DNA of 30,558 nucleotides, from positions 162,843 to 193,400 of the forward strand of contig FR889250.1 in the NCBI GenBank assembly GCA_000431815.1. The letters are read 5' to 3'. Each line of letters begins with the position of its first letter. Within the stretch, counting starts at the first letter, position 1. Below the pieces are notes generated by a model, which was not told the origin of the DNA, did no database searches, and was given only the letters and a program-made list of their open reading frames with translations. The DNA is from Butyrivibrio sp. CAG:318. GTDB lineage: Bacteria > Bacillota > Clostridia > Lachnospirales > Lachnospiraceae. The position numbers were made by a program, and so were the translations under genes. This document shows positions 1 to 6,641 of this stretch, piece by piece.

Positions 1-222
1 CGGTTCAGCAGTCTCGATAATCTCTGTGGCATTGACTACAACAATCTTATTGCTGTCATACTCGTATTTGGCAAGTTCAGCTTTTACGACATCTTCAGGG
101 CCAACAATCTTGACTATAACGCTGTCACTTTCATTGACTGCCTGAACAGCTCCTTTGATAATCTCTACAGGAGCATTGTCTCCTCCCATTGCGTCAAGCG
201 CAACTACTATAGGATTATTCAT
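1..222 (-). CDS. plsX: PlsX phosphate acyltransferase, N-terminal 74 residues (partial)
   Basis: PlsX converts acyl-ACP to acyl-phosphate, the first step of the PlsX/PlsY route to phosphatidic acid, at the cytoplasmic face of the membrane. The visible N-terminus reads VALDAMGGDNAPVEIIKGA, the family's signature opening. The rest of the gene lies beyond the left edge of the window. The ATG at 222 is preceded by GAGGAAC as ribosome binding site. The gene follows yceD and rpmF, the classical yceD-rpmF-plsX order, but a terminator-like hairpin and a separate promoter sit between rpmF and plsX, so it can be transcribed independently. Identification is firm; the truncation is only the window edge. 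Confidence 0.95.
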   Translation of the reverse strand, partial: MNNPIVVALDAMGGDNAPVEIIKGAVQAVNESDSVIVKIVGPEDVVKAELAKYEYDSNKIVVVNATEIIETAEP

Positions 223-261
223 AAAAGTTCCTCACTCTCTGCATTCTCGTGACCATTGAGG

Positions 262-281
262 TCTAGTGATAATATACTAGA
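262..281. promoter_or_regulatory. Inverted repeat over the plsX -10 region (candidate operator)
   Basis: TCTAGT at 262-267 and ACTAGA at 276-281 are perfect 6-bp inverted arms separated by 8 bp. The repeat covers the plsX -10 box (271-276) and the predicted start site. A dimeric repressor bound here would block transcription. Fatty-acid regulators such as FapR and FabT bind palindromes at promoters of this type of gene, but the spacing here does not match the FapR consensus I remember, so no regulator is assigned. Confidence 0.4.
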
Positions 282-299
282 AAACAATATATAAATCAA
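271..299 (-). promoter_or_regulatory. Promoter of plsX
   Basis: On the minus strand TTGATT (294-299) and TATATT (271-276) are separated by exactly 17 bp and lie about 50 bp upstream of the plsX start. Each box is within one or two bases of the sigma-A consensus. The predicted start site is near 264. Confidence 0.65.
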
Positions 300-318
300 C
301 TGTTTTTTTGAATAAACG

Positions 319-353
319 CAAAAAAGACCTTCCGGTCAGCCGAAAAGTCTTTT
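319..353 (-). terminator. Rho-independent terminator after rpmF
   Basis: Downstream of the rpmF stop, the arms 347-353 and 322-328 (AAAAGAC/GTCTTTT) pair, with additional inner pairing around CCG/CGG at 332-342. On the minus strand the hairpin runs into a run of T residues and then GCG. This is a typical intrinsic terminator closing yceD-rpmF before the plsX promoter. Confidence 0.65.
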
Positions 354-358
354 CAGGA

Positions 359-538
359 TTAATCCTGTGCAATAATCTCTTTCTTATTGTATGAGCCGCA
401 AGCTTTGCATACTCTGTGAGACATCATAAGAGCTCCGCACTTGCTGCACTTAACAAGATTAGGTGCGCTCATTTTCCAGTTAGCTCTTCTCATATCTCTG
501 TGAGACTTTGATGATTTGTTCTTTGGACAAATTGACAT
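359..538 (-). CDS. rpmF: 50S ribosomal protein L32
   Basis: A 59-residue basic protein of the large ribosomal subunit. It starts MSICPKNKSSKSHRDMRRAN, the L32 signature. Two zinc-knuckle pairs are present, CSKC (C31, C34) and CKAC (C44, C47), so this is the zinc-binding form rather than the zinc-independent paralogue. Length is normal for the family. The ribosome binding site GGAGGTG lies 8 bases before the ATG at 538. It is 47 bp downstream of yceD and should be co-transcribed with it from the promoter at 1203-1231. A terminator follows immediately. Confidence 0.97.
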   Translation of the reverse strand: MSICPKNKSSKSHRDMRRANWKMSAPNLVKCSKCGALMMSHRVCKACGSYNKKEIIAQD

Positions 539-585
539 GGATTTACACCTCCTTAATTCCCTTATTCAGGGCATATCTTTCAATG

Positions 586-1128
586 TTATTTACTAAAATT
601 TTTGAAAATATCCGTTATAACCGACATTCTGGGATCCGGCACAAATGTGTCGCAATCGCAGGTATCTCTGTTGAGATTAATGCCGCACTTTCTGCAGATG
701 CCCTTGCAATCAGGTCTGCATAATATCTTCATAGGCAGCGCCATCGCAATATCTGGATGTATAAATTCATCAACATCTATCAGATATCCGTCAGCAAAAG
801 ACATATCTTCCTTATCGGAGTCCGTGTTAAAATCCAGATCACGATCTATGTCATATTCTATATCACATTTCACCGGATCAAGGCATCTGTCACATGGGAT
901 AACCAAGGTAATATTACCTCTGCCTTCAATATGCGCTGTATTTCTGCCATTAACCGTAACTGTCAATTCTACAGGCTTCTTATCGACTATGTCATATATG
1001 CCCAACCCTGAATCGAATGTGTCCGAATCAATGACTGCCGTGTAACTCTTCGACACCGTACCCTGACTGTCCGCACATCTCTTATAACGAATATTATTAT
1101 TAAAAAGTTCAGATAAATCAATATTCAT
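586..1128 (-). CDS. yceD: YceD/DUF177 family protein
   Basis: A 180-residue DUF177 protein, the family found immediately upstream of rpmF across bacteria and implicated in 23S rRNA or ribosome maturation; the biochemical role is not settled. The conserved cysteines are visible as CDRC near the middle (IPCDRCLDPVKCD) and as a C-terminal cluster CRPDCKGICRKCG followed by CDCD, suggesting a metal-binding site. I chose the ATG at 1128 because AGGTGG lies 5 bases upstream; an in-frame GTG at 1137 overlaps that ribosome binding site and is unlikely to be used. First gene of a yceD-rpmF transcript with a strong promoter and a hairpin leader. Confidence 0.9.
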   Translation of the reverse strand: MNIDLSELFNNNIRYKRCADSQGTVSKSYTAVIDSDTFDSGLGIYDIVDKKPVELTVTVNGRNTAHIEGRGNITLVIPCDRCLDPVKCDIEYDIDRDLDFNTDSDKEDMSFADGYLIDVDEFIHPDIAMALPMKILCRPDCKGICRKCGINLNRDTCDCDTFVPDPRMSVITDIFKNFSK

Positions 1129-1157
1129 TATATCCACCTGCCTATTTACAATCTGAT

Positions 1158-1199
1158 ACAGGTGCGAACCAAGATATAGTATACCTTGTGCACACCTGT
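1158..1199 (-). promoter_or_regulatory. Hairpin at the 5' end of the yceD-rpmF transcript
   Basis: ACAGGTG (1158-1164) and CACCTGT (1193-1199) form perfect 7-bp arms. Pairing continues inward with wobble pairs and a few mismatches to about 15 positions. The -10 box ends at 1203, so the predicted transcription start (about 1196) lies inside the first arm. It could be an mRNA-stabilising 5' stem, a ribosomal-protein leader, or a DNA operator over +1. There is no T-run, so it is not an intrinsic terminator. Confidence 0.5.
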
Positions 1200-1202
1200 A
1201 TT

Positions 1203-1231
1203 ATTATACTAACCACTTATTTGTTTGTCAA
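1203..1231 (-). promoter_or_regulatory. Consensus promoter of yceD-rpmF
   Basis: On the minus strand TTGACA (1226-1231) and TATAAT (1203-1208) are separated by exactly 17 bp, a perfect match to the vegetative sigma-factor consensus. This fits a highly expressed ribosomal-protein transcript. Confidence 0.88.
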
Positions 1232-1242
1232 ATCTTTTTTGC

Positions 1243-1265
1243 AAAAATTTACAACTTTTCTGTAA
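1243..1265 (-). terminator. Weak terminator-like hairpin after ackA
   Basis: Just below the ackA stop, TTACA (minus strand, 1261-1265) pairs with TGTAA (1249-1253) and is followed on the minus strand by ATTTTTG. The stem is only 5 AT-rich pairs, so termination may be inefficient. No better candidate exists between ackA and the yceD promoter. Confidence 0.35.
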
Positions 1266-1271
1266 TATGCA

Positions 1272-2465
1272 CTAACTTATAAGTTCAAGCGTCTCTCTTG
1301 CAATCGCAAGTTCTTCGTTTGTAGGTATTACCAGAAGCTTAACCCTTGAATCCGGAGTAGATATCACAACTTCTTCTCCACGTTTCATATTAGCTTCTTT
1401 ATCAAGCTTAATCCCAAGATATTCTATATTATTATAGATACCTTCTCTCACTCTGTAATCATTCTCACCGACTCCGGCGGTAAATACAATATCATCGACA
1501 CCATCCATGGCGGCGACGTAAGAACCTATGTATTTGGATACATTATAGCAGAATGTTTCAAGTGCTATGGCAGCATATCTGTTTCCTTCCTCTTCTGCTT
1601 TCCATAAATCCCTGAAATCGCTGGAAAGTCTCTTGGAGAGGCCATAAACTCCGGATTCTTTATTGAGCACATTCATAATCTGTGCGATATCCATATTCTC
1701 TTTATTAGCAATGAATTCAATTATGGACGGATCAATATCTCCACATCTTGTACCCATTATAAGTCCTTCAAGCGGAGTGAGACCCATTGATGTATCTATG
1801 CATTTGCCGTACTTAACTGCTGAAAGTGATGCTCCATTGCCAAGGTGGCATACAATTGTCTTGAGTTCTTCATAAGGTCTGTTAAGAATCTCGGCAGCTC
1901 TCTTGGATACATAACTGTGGCTCGTTCCATGGAAACCGTAACGTCTTAATTTATATTTCTCATAATATTCATACGGAAGGCCATACATATATGCTTTCGC
2001 AGGCATTGTCTGATGAAATGCGGTATCAAATACAGCAACCATAGGAACTCCCGGCATCAATTTTTCGCATGCATTTATACCGATAAGGTTAGCTGGATTA
2101 TGTAAAGGTGCAAGGTCGTTACAATCCTCAATGGCGGCCTTTACTTCTTCATTAATAATGGCTGATGAAGTAAATTTCTCTCCTCCGTGTACAACACGAT
2201 GCCCAACAGCTCCAACTTCCGATAAAGACTTAATTACGCCTGTCTTCTCATTCATAAGTGCTTCAAGTACATAACCGATAGCCTCGGTATGTGTCGGCAT
2301 ATCTTTAAAAACAGTTTCTTTTTTGCCGTTATAAGGTGTATAGCTTATTTTGCCATCAATTCCGATACGTTCACAAATGCCTTTTGCAAGTACATTCTCA
2401 GTTTCCGAATCGATAAGCTGGAATTTCAATGATGAACTTCCGCAGTTCAAAACCAATATATTCAT
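1272..2465 (-). CDS. ackA: Acetate kinase
   Basis: Cytoplasmic enzyme converting acetyl phosphate plus ADP to acetate plus ATP, the substrate-level phosphorylation step of acetogenic fermentation. The 397 residues match the usual length. ASKHA-fold motifs are in order: LNCGSSSLKF at residues 5-14, GHRVVHGGEKF, VFDTAFHQTMP, YGFHGTSH and VCHLGNGASL. The ATG at 2465 has GAAAGGAAACT upstream. It lies 62 bp downstream of pta in the same direction, with no clear terminator between, so pta-ackA is probably one transcript. No missing catalytic residue was seen. Confidence 0.97.
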   Translation of the reverse strand: MNILVLNCGSSSLKFQLIDSETENVLAKGICERIGIDGKISYTPYNGKKETVFKDMPTHTEAIGYVLEALMNEKTGVIKSLSEVGAVGHRVVHGGEKFTSSAIINEEVKAAIEDCNDLAPLHNPANLIGINACEKLMPGVPMVAVFDTAFHQTMPAKAYMYGLPYEYYEKYKLRRYGFHGTSHSYVSKRAAEILNRPYEELKTIVCHLGNGASLSAVKYGKCIDTSMGLTPLEGLIMGTRCGDIDPSIIEFIANKENMDIAQIMNVLNKESGVYGLSKRLSSDFRDLWKAEEEGNRYAAIALETFCYNVSKYIGSYVAAMDGVDDIVFTAGVGENDYRVREGIYNNIEYLGIKLDKEANMKRGEEVVISTPDSRVKLLVIPTNEELAIARETLELIS

Positions 2466-2527
2466 AGTTTCCTTTCTTTCCCGGCTTAATGGTATTCCGG
2501 AATCTATATATTATTGTTAATCGTATG

Positions 2528-3526
2528 CTAAATCTGAAGCTGGGCCTGTACTGATGTAAGGGCTACAACTCCGACAATATCCATAGGTGAGCAGCCTCTT
2601 GACAAATCATTAACCGGTTTCGCAATTCCCTGTGTAACAGGGCCGTATGCTTCAGCCTTGGCAAGCCTGTGAACAAGCTTATATCCTATATTACCTGCAT
2701 CGAGATCCGGGAATATAAGCACATTAGCCTTACCTGCAACCGGACTGTCAGGTGCCTTAAGTGCTCCTACTTCAGGAACGATTGCCGCATCGAGCTGCAA
2801 TTCGCCGTCCATTTTCACATCCGGAGCCATTTCCTTAGCAATCTTAAACGCGCTCGTAACTTTATCTATATCCGGATGTCTGGCACTACCCTTGGTAGAA
2901 TGCGAAAGAAATGCAACCAGCGGTTCCTCCTCAACAAGCTTGGCAAAAGAATTAGCTGAATCCACTGCTATTGCAGCCAGTTTCTCAGGATCAGGATTCT
3001 GTTCAAGACCACAGTCTGCAAAAAGGAATGTGCCATTGGCACCATATTCACAATCAGGTACAACCATAATAAAAAATGCCGATACAAGCTTAACACCAGG
3101 TTTAGCCTTAACTAACTGTAATGCCGGCCTGAGTGTATTGGCTGTCGAATGACAGGCTCCGGACACAACTCCGTCTGCTTCATTCTCGCGAAGCATCATA
3201 CATGCATAATATACATAATCGGTTGTAAGAAGTTCCCTTGCTTCATCAATAGTCATACCCTTCATCCGCCTGAGTTCCGCCAGATCGGCCGTATATTTCT
3301 CAAGCTTGTCCGACCTGACCGGATCTATTATATTAATTCCGGCAAGATTTAACCCCTCGGTATTATTCTTAACATCCTCCTCCGTGGCAATTACCGTAAG
3401 ATCTGCTATATCATCTTTGACGATTTCTACAGCGGCCTCCCAGATTCTTCTGTCCATTCCTTCAGGAAGAACAATTCTCTTCTTATCAGCCTTTGCTTTG
3501 GCTTTAATTACATCAATAAATGCCAT
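2528..3526 (-). CDS. pta: Phosphate acetyltransferase (short form)
   Basis: Transfers the acetyl group from acetyl-CoA to phosphate, giving acetyl phosphate for AckA. The 332 residues correspond to the single-domain Pta found in Firmicutes, without the long N-terminal regulatory part of the enterobacterial enzyme. Recognisable blocks are VLPEGMDRRIWEAA near the N-terminus, GVVSGACHSTANTLRPALQ, FLSHSTKGSARHPD, and the C-terminal PDLDAGNIGYKLVHRLA followed by GPVTQGIAKPVNDLSRG. The start at 3526 has AAAGGG upstream. It is first gene of pta-ackA with its own promoter at 3550-3577, and is divergent from tmcAL. Confidence 0.97.
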   Translation of the reverse strand: MAFIDVIKAKAKADKKRIVLPEGMDRRIWEAAVEIVKDDIADLTVIATEEDVKNNTEGLNLAGINIIDPVRSDKLEKYTADLAELRRMKGMTIDEARELLTTDYVYYACMMLRENEADGVVSGACHSTANTLRPALQLVKAKPGVKLVSAFFIMVVPDCEYGANGTFLFADCGLEQNPDPEKLAAIAVDSANSFAKLVEEEPLVAFLSHSTKGSARHPDIDKVTSAFKIAKEMAPDVKMDGELQLDAAIVPEVGALKAPDSPVAGKANVLIFPDLDAGNIGYKLVHRLAKAEAYGPVTQGIAKPVNDLSRGCSPMDIVGVVALTSVQAQLQI

Positions 3527-3549
3527 TTGTGTTATTCCCTTTCTAGTAT

Positions 3550-3577
3550 ATTATCCGATACGTTATATTTTATTCAA
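3550..3577 (-). promoter_or_regulatory. Promoter of pta-ackA
   Basis: On the minus strand TTGAAT (3572-3577) and GATAAT (3550-3555) are separated by 16 bp, about 25 bp upstream of the pta start. Both boxes are close to the sigma-A consensus. Confidence 0.55.
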
Positions 3578-3621
3578 ATGGATTTTTCTAATACCGAACT
3601 TTAATACCATTATAAACTGTT

Positions 3622-3634
3622 TATCTGTCAGATA
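3622..3634. promoter_or_regulatory. Perfect palindrome between divergent pta and tmcAL promoters
   Basis: TATCTG and CAGATA flank a single central T, giving a perfect 13-nt palindrome. It lies 12 bp upstream of the tmcAL -35 box and about 45 bp upstream of the pta -35 box, a position suited to a shared regulator. No known consensus is matched with confidence. Confidence 0.35.
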
Positions 3635-3646
3635 CAAGAAAAAAAG

Positions 3647-3675
3647 TTGTCAATTTGAATATCTTTGTTTAAAAT
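3647..3675 (+). promoter_or_regulatory. Promoter of tmcAL
   Basis: TTGTCA (3647-3652) and TAAAAT (3670-3675) are separated by exactly 17 bp. The -10 box lies about 48 bp before the tmcAL start codon, and GAGG at 3711-3714 serves as ribosome binding site. Confidence 0.6.
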
Positions 3676-3723
3676 AAATATATCCATGCAACAATATTAT
3701 TTTAAAGTGCGAGGTAACAGATC

Positions 3724-4956
3724 ATGAATGCAGTGGGAATAATTGCCGAATATAATCCATGTCATAACGGCCATCTATATCACATCAATAAATCCAAGTC
3801 AGACACCGGAGCCGACTGTGCCGTTGTAATTATGAGCGGTAATTTTATGCAGCGCGGAACTCCGGCTGTTATGGATAAATACACGCGTGCCGGATGCGCG
3901 GTTTTATCAGGTGCTGACCTTGTAATAGAACTTCCGGTCATATATTCAACAGGAAGTGCGGAACTGTTTGCGCGGGGTGCCGTAAACACACTTAACGGTC
4001 TGGGCAGCATTTCACATATATCGTTCGGAAGCGAATGTTCTTCCATTGATAAACTTCGCGAAATTGCAGTCTGCCTTGCCGATGAACCCGAAGAATATAA
4101 AAAAAGCCTCAGAAAATATATTTCGTCAGGGTTAAACATGCCTGCAGCGCGTTCTCATGCCTTCAGTGAATTATATGGTTATGATGCCAAGGAAATTCTG
4201 GCTGCCCCCAATAATATTCTGGCAATCGAATATATGAAGGCATTAATAAGGACCAAAAGCAATATCACTCCGCACAATATAACCCGCCGTGACAATAATT
4301 ATCATGATGATTTTATGACAGGTTCAATATCAAGCGCTACTGCTATCCGCAAATATATGGAGTCCGGGGAAACAGATCATATACGCAATGCCTTGAGTGA
4401 TTCCGTCTATGATATGATACAATCATCATACAATATTACTATGCCGGTCACTCCGGATGATATGTCTTGTCTGCTCAAATATGCACTTCGGGATAAATCA
4501 TCGCGTCTCAATGAATATATGGACGTTTCCGATGCCATGGCCGTAAGAATGCGTAATTATCTAAACTCCGGATGTGACGATTTCACATATCTTAACGCTG
4601 CCGCTGCAGTCAAGACCAAAAACATAACTTTCACAAGGGTATGCCGGGCATTTACGCATATCATCCTGGGAATAACCGATACTATGCTTCATACCGCAGA
4701 GAATGCAGGATTTCCTTCATATGCAAGAATATTGGCCTCATCTGCACAAGGTCGTAAATTCCTTGGGAGCATAAGAAAAACGGCACTTATACCGGTCATT
4801 TCCAACTGTCATGACGACATTTCCGGACTAAATGATATTTGCAAAGAGCTTTTTATGACAGACATTAAATCATCCGATATTTACAACGATATTGTATATT
4901 ATAAATTCGGTAATAAAATAAAGGACGACTACAGAAGCCGTCCCTTAATTCTTTGA
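3724..4956 (+). CDS. tmcAL: TmcAL-type tRNA(Met) cytidine acetate ligase
   Basis: Family members (B. subtilis YlbM) activate acetate with ATP and acetylate the wobble cytidine of elongator tRNA(Met), giving N4-acetylcytidine. The N-terminus carries the nucleotidyltransferase block VGIIAEYNPCHNGHLYHI with HxGH at residues 14-17. It is followed by the conserved VVIMSGNFMQRGTPA and DLVIELPVIYSTGSAE. The 410 residues are normal for the family. The gene starts with ATG at 3724 behind GAGG and its own promoter. It diverges from pta-ackA, the acetate-producing pathway, so its substrate is made by its neighbours. Its 3' end contains the terminator serving the convergent UPF0210 gene. Confidence 0.93.
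   Translation: MNAVGIIAEYNPCHNGHLYHINKSKSDTGADCAVVIMSGNFMQRGTPAVMDKYTRAGCAVLSGADLVIELPVIYSTGSAELFARGAVNTLNGLGSISHISFGSECSSIDKLREIAVCLADEPEEYKKSLRKYISSGLNMPAARSHAFSELYGYDAKEILAAPNNILAIEYMKALIRTKSNITPHNITRRDNNYHDDFMTGSISSATAIRKYMESGETDHIRNALSDSVYDMIQSSYNITMPVTPDDMSCLLKYALRDKSSRLNEYMDVSDAMAVRMRNYLNSGCDDFTYLNAAAAVKTKNITFTRVCRAFTHIILGITDTMLHTAENAGFPSYARILASSAQGRKFLGSIRKTALIPVISNCHDDISGLNDICKELFMTDIKSSDIYNDIVYYKFGNKIKDDYRSRPLIL
4912..4946 (-). terminator. Terminator of the long minus-strand array, inside tmcAL
   Basis: GGACGGCT and AGTCGTCC (minus strand; arms at 4936-4943 and 4923-4930) form an 8-bp stem with one G-U pair and a 5-nt loop. The minus strand then reads TTTATTTTATT, a good intrinsic terminator about 20 bp below the UPF0210 stop. 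The hairpin lies within the last codons of tmcAL. On the plus strand its tail is CTTAATTCTTTG, so it may also weakly end tmcAL transcription. Confidence 0.75.
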
Positions 4957-4965
4957 TAAATTAGT

Positions 4966-6330
4966 TTAATTTTTGAAGCTGTGTATCGGAGCCGGAATTC
5001 TTCCGCCTCTGTTTACAAATGTGCTGCAGTCAAATGTATTGACCGGCATAACAGGAGCATATCCCAAAAGTCCTCCGAATTCAACCACGTCACCGGCTTT
5101 CTTGCCATACGCAGGAATCACCCTGACCGCCGTAGTCTTCTGGTTTACCATTCCTATTGCAGCTTCATCGGCTATAATACCCGCTATTGTTTCTGCGGAT
5201 GTGTCTCCAGGAATTGCAATCATATCAAGTCCAACCGAGCATACACATGTCATAGCCTCAAGTTTCTCTATTGTAAGCGAACCTTCTTTAACAGCATCTA
5301 TCATTCCCTGATCCTCACTGACCGGAATAAATGCTCCACTCAAGCCACCCACATAGGATGAAGCCATAACTCCGCCTTTTTTGACCTGATCGTTAAGAAG
5401 TGCAAGTGCTGCCGTTGTACCCGGAGCTCCGGCTCTCTCAAGACCGATTTCTTCAAGAATCTCTGCTACCGAATCACCGATTGCCGGAGTCGGTGCAAGT
5501 GAAAGATCGATTATTCCAAAAGGAACACCAAGACGCTTTGAAGCCTCCTGTGCAACGAGCTGTCCTACTCTGGTTATCTTAAATGCTGTTTTCTTGATTG
5601 TTTCGCAAAGTTCCTCAAAATTAGCATTGTGAAGATTACTTAATGCATATTTTACTACGCCGGGTCCACTGACTCCGACATTAATTATTGTATCAGCTTC
5701 ACTTACGCCATGAAATGCGCCTGCCATAAACGGATTATCATCAGGAGCATTGCAAAGTGCTACGAATTTAGCACATCCAAGAGAATCATTATCTTTGGTA
5801 AGCATAGCTGTTTCTTTTACAATATCTCCGATAAGTCTTACGGCATCCATATTAATACCGGTTTTGGTCGAACCCACATTAACAGAACTGCAGATTAATT
5901 CCGTCGATGCAAGTGCCTTTGGAATTGAACGTATAAGAAGCTCATCACTCGGTGTCATTCCCTTACTTACTATGGCTGAGTATCCGCCGATGAAATTAAC
6001 TCCGACTTCATGTGCTGCCTTATCAAGTACCTTGGCTATCTCTACATAGTCATCAGGCGTATGGCATGCAGCCTGTCCGACAAGCGCAATCGGGGTTATT
6101 GAAATCCTTTTATTAACGATCGGTATACCAAATTCCTTTTCGATTGCCTTACCTGTGCTTACAAGATTCCTTGCTTTTGTCGTGATTTTATTGTATATAT
6201 TTTCCTTGACCTTTTCAAGATTCTCATCTGCACAGTCAAGAAGACTTATTCCCATCGTGATCGTACGGACATCAAGATTCTCCTTATCGATCATCGCATT
6301 GGTTTCATTAACTTCATATATATTAATCAT
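4966..6330 (-). CDS. UPF0210 (DUF711/PFL-like) family protein
   Basis: A 454-residue member of the UPF0210/DUF711 family, whose function is unknown. I recall that solved members have a barrel fold related to the pyruvate-formate-lyase superfamily, but no glycyl-radical motif can be identified here. Characteristic stretches are DVRTITMGISLLDC near the N-terminus, GFNFIGG-type NFIGGYSAIVSKG, VNVGSTKTGINMDAV, INVGVSGPGVVKYAL and the C-terminal GGRIPAPIHSFKN. The ATG at 6330 has AGGAGAAA upstream. It is 21 bp downstream of an ACT-domain gene; the two families are nearly always paired, which suggests that the ACT protein senses a ligand for this enzyme-like protein. Last gene of the array, followed by a terminator. 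Confidence 0.88.
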   Translation of the reverse strand: MINIYEVNETNAMIDKENLDVRTITMGISLLDCADENLEKVKENIYNKITTKARNLVSTGKAIEKEFGIPIVNKRISITPIALVGQAACHTPDDYVEIAKVLDKAAHEVGVNFIGGYSAIVSKGMTPSDELLIRSIPKALASTELICSSVNVGSTKTGINMDAVRLIGDIVKETAMLTKDNDSLGCAKFVALCNAPDDNPFMAGAFHGVSEADTIINVGVSGPGVVKYALSNLHNANFEELCETIKKTAFKITRVGQLVAQEASKRLGVPFGIIDLSLAPTPAIGDSVAEILEEIGLERAGAPGTTAALALLNDQVKKGGVMASSYVGGLSGAFIPVSEDQGMIDAVKEGSLTIEKLEAMTCVCSVGLDMIAIPGDTSAETIAGIIADEAAIGMVNQKTTAVRVIPAYGKKAGDVVEFGGLLGYAPVMPVNTFDCSTFVNRGGRIPAPIHSFKN

Positions 6331-6351
6331 TGTGATTTCTCCTGTACGGTA

Positions 6352-6624
6352 TTATATTCTGTGCATTTTATCAAAAATTTCTTCACGCTGGCATTTAATT
6401 ACCACGCCTATGTCCTCGCCAATCTTATCAAGGTCTGTAATAATCTGTGATATATCCTTGTCTGACTTATTGGCATCAACTATCATCATCATATTAAAAT
6501 ATTCCTGTACAATCGTCTGGGAAATATCAAGAATATTAATATGGCTTTCTGCCAGATATGTACATACCTTTGCAATAATTCCTACTGTGTCCTTACCTAC
6601 TACCGTTATAATTACTTTGTTCAT
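6352..6624 (-). CDS. ACT domain protein, UPF0237 family
   Basis: A 90-residue stand-alone ACT-domain protein. ACT domains usually bind amino acids or other small ligands and act as regulators. The N-terminus MNKVIITVVGKDTVGIIAKV and the following LAESHINILDISQTIVQ match the first beta-alpha-beta unit of glycine-cleavage-repressor-like ACT domains. The start at 6624 is chosen over the adjacent ATG at 6627 because it lies 5 bases, rather than 2, after AGGAGG. It sits directly upstream of the UPF0210 gene with a 21-bp gap, the standard pair. Confidence 0.9.
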   Translation of the reverse strand: MNKVIITVVGKDTVGIIAKVCTYLAESHINILDISQTIVQEYFNMMMIVDANKSDKDISQIITDLDKIGEDIGVVIKCQREEIFDKMHRI

Positions 6625-6641
6625 CATGTCCTCCTGAATGA

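Noticed and set aside
602..1045. Long plus-strand open frames opposite yceD
   Set aside because: They are antisense shadows of a gene with clear family motifs, without a ribosome binding site or recognisable protein features.
1158..1199. Riboswitch in the yceD leader
   Set aside because: One imperfect hairpin of about 42 nt without a second conserved element or terminator; too little structure for any known riboswitch class.
3527..3723. Small RNA gene between pta and tmcAL
   Set aside because: The interval is explained by two divergent promoters and leaders; no additional hairpin with a T-run was found.
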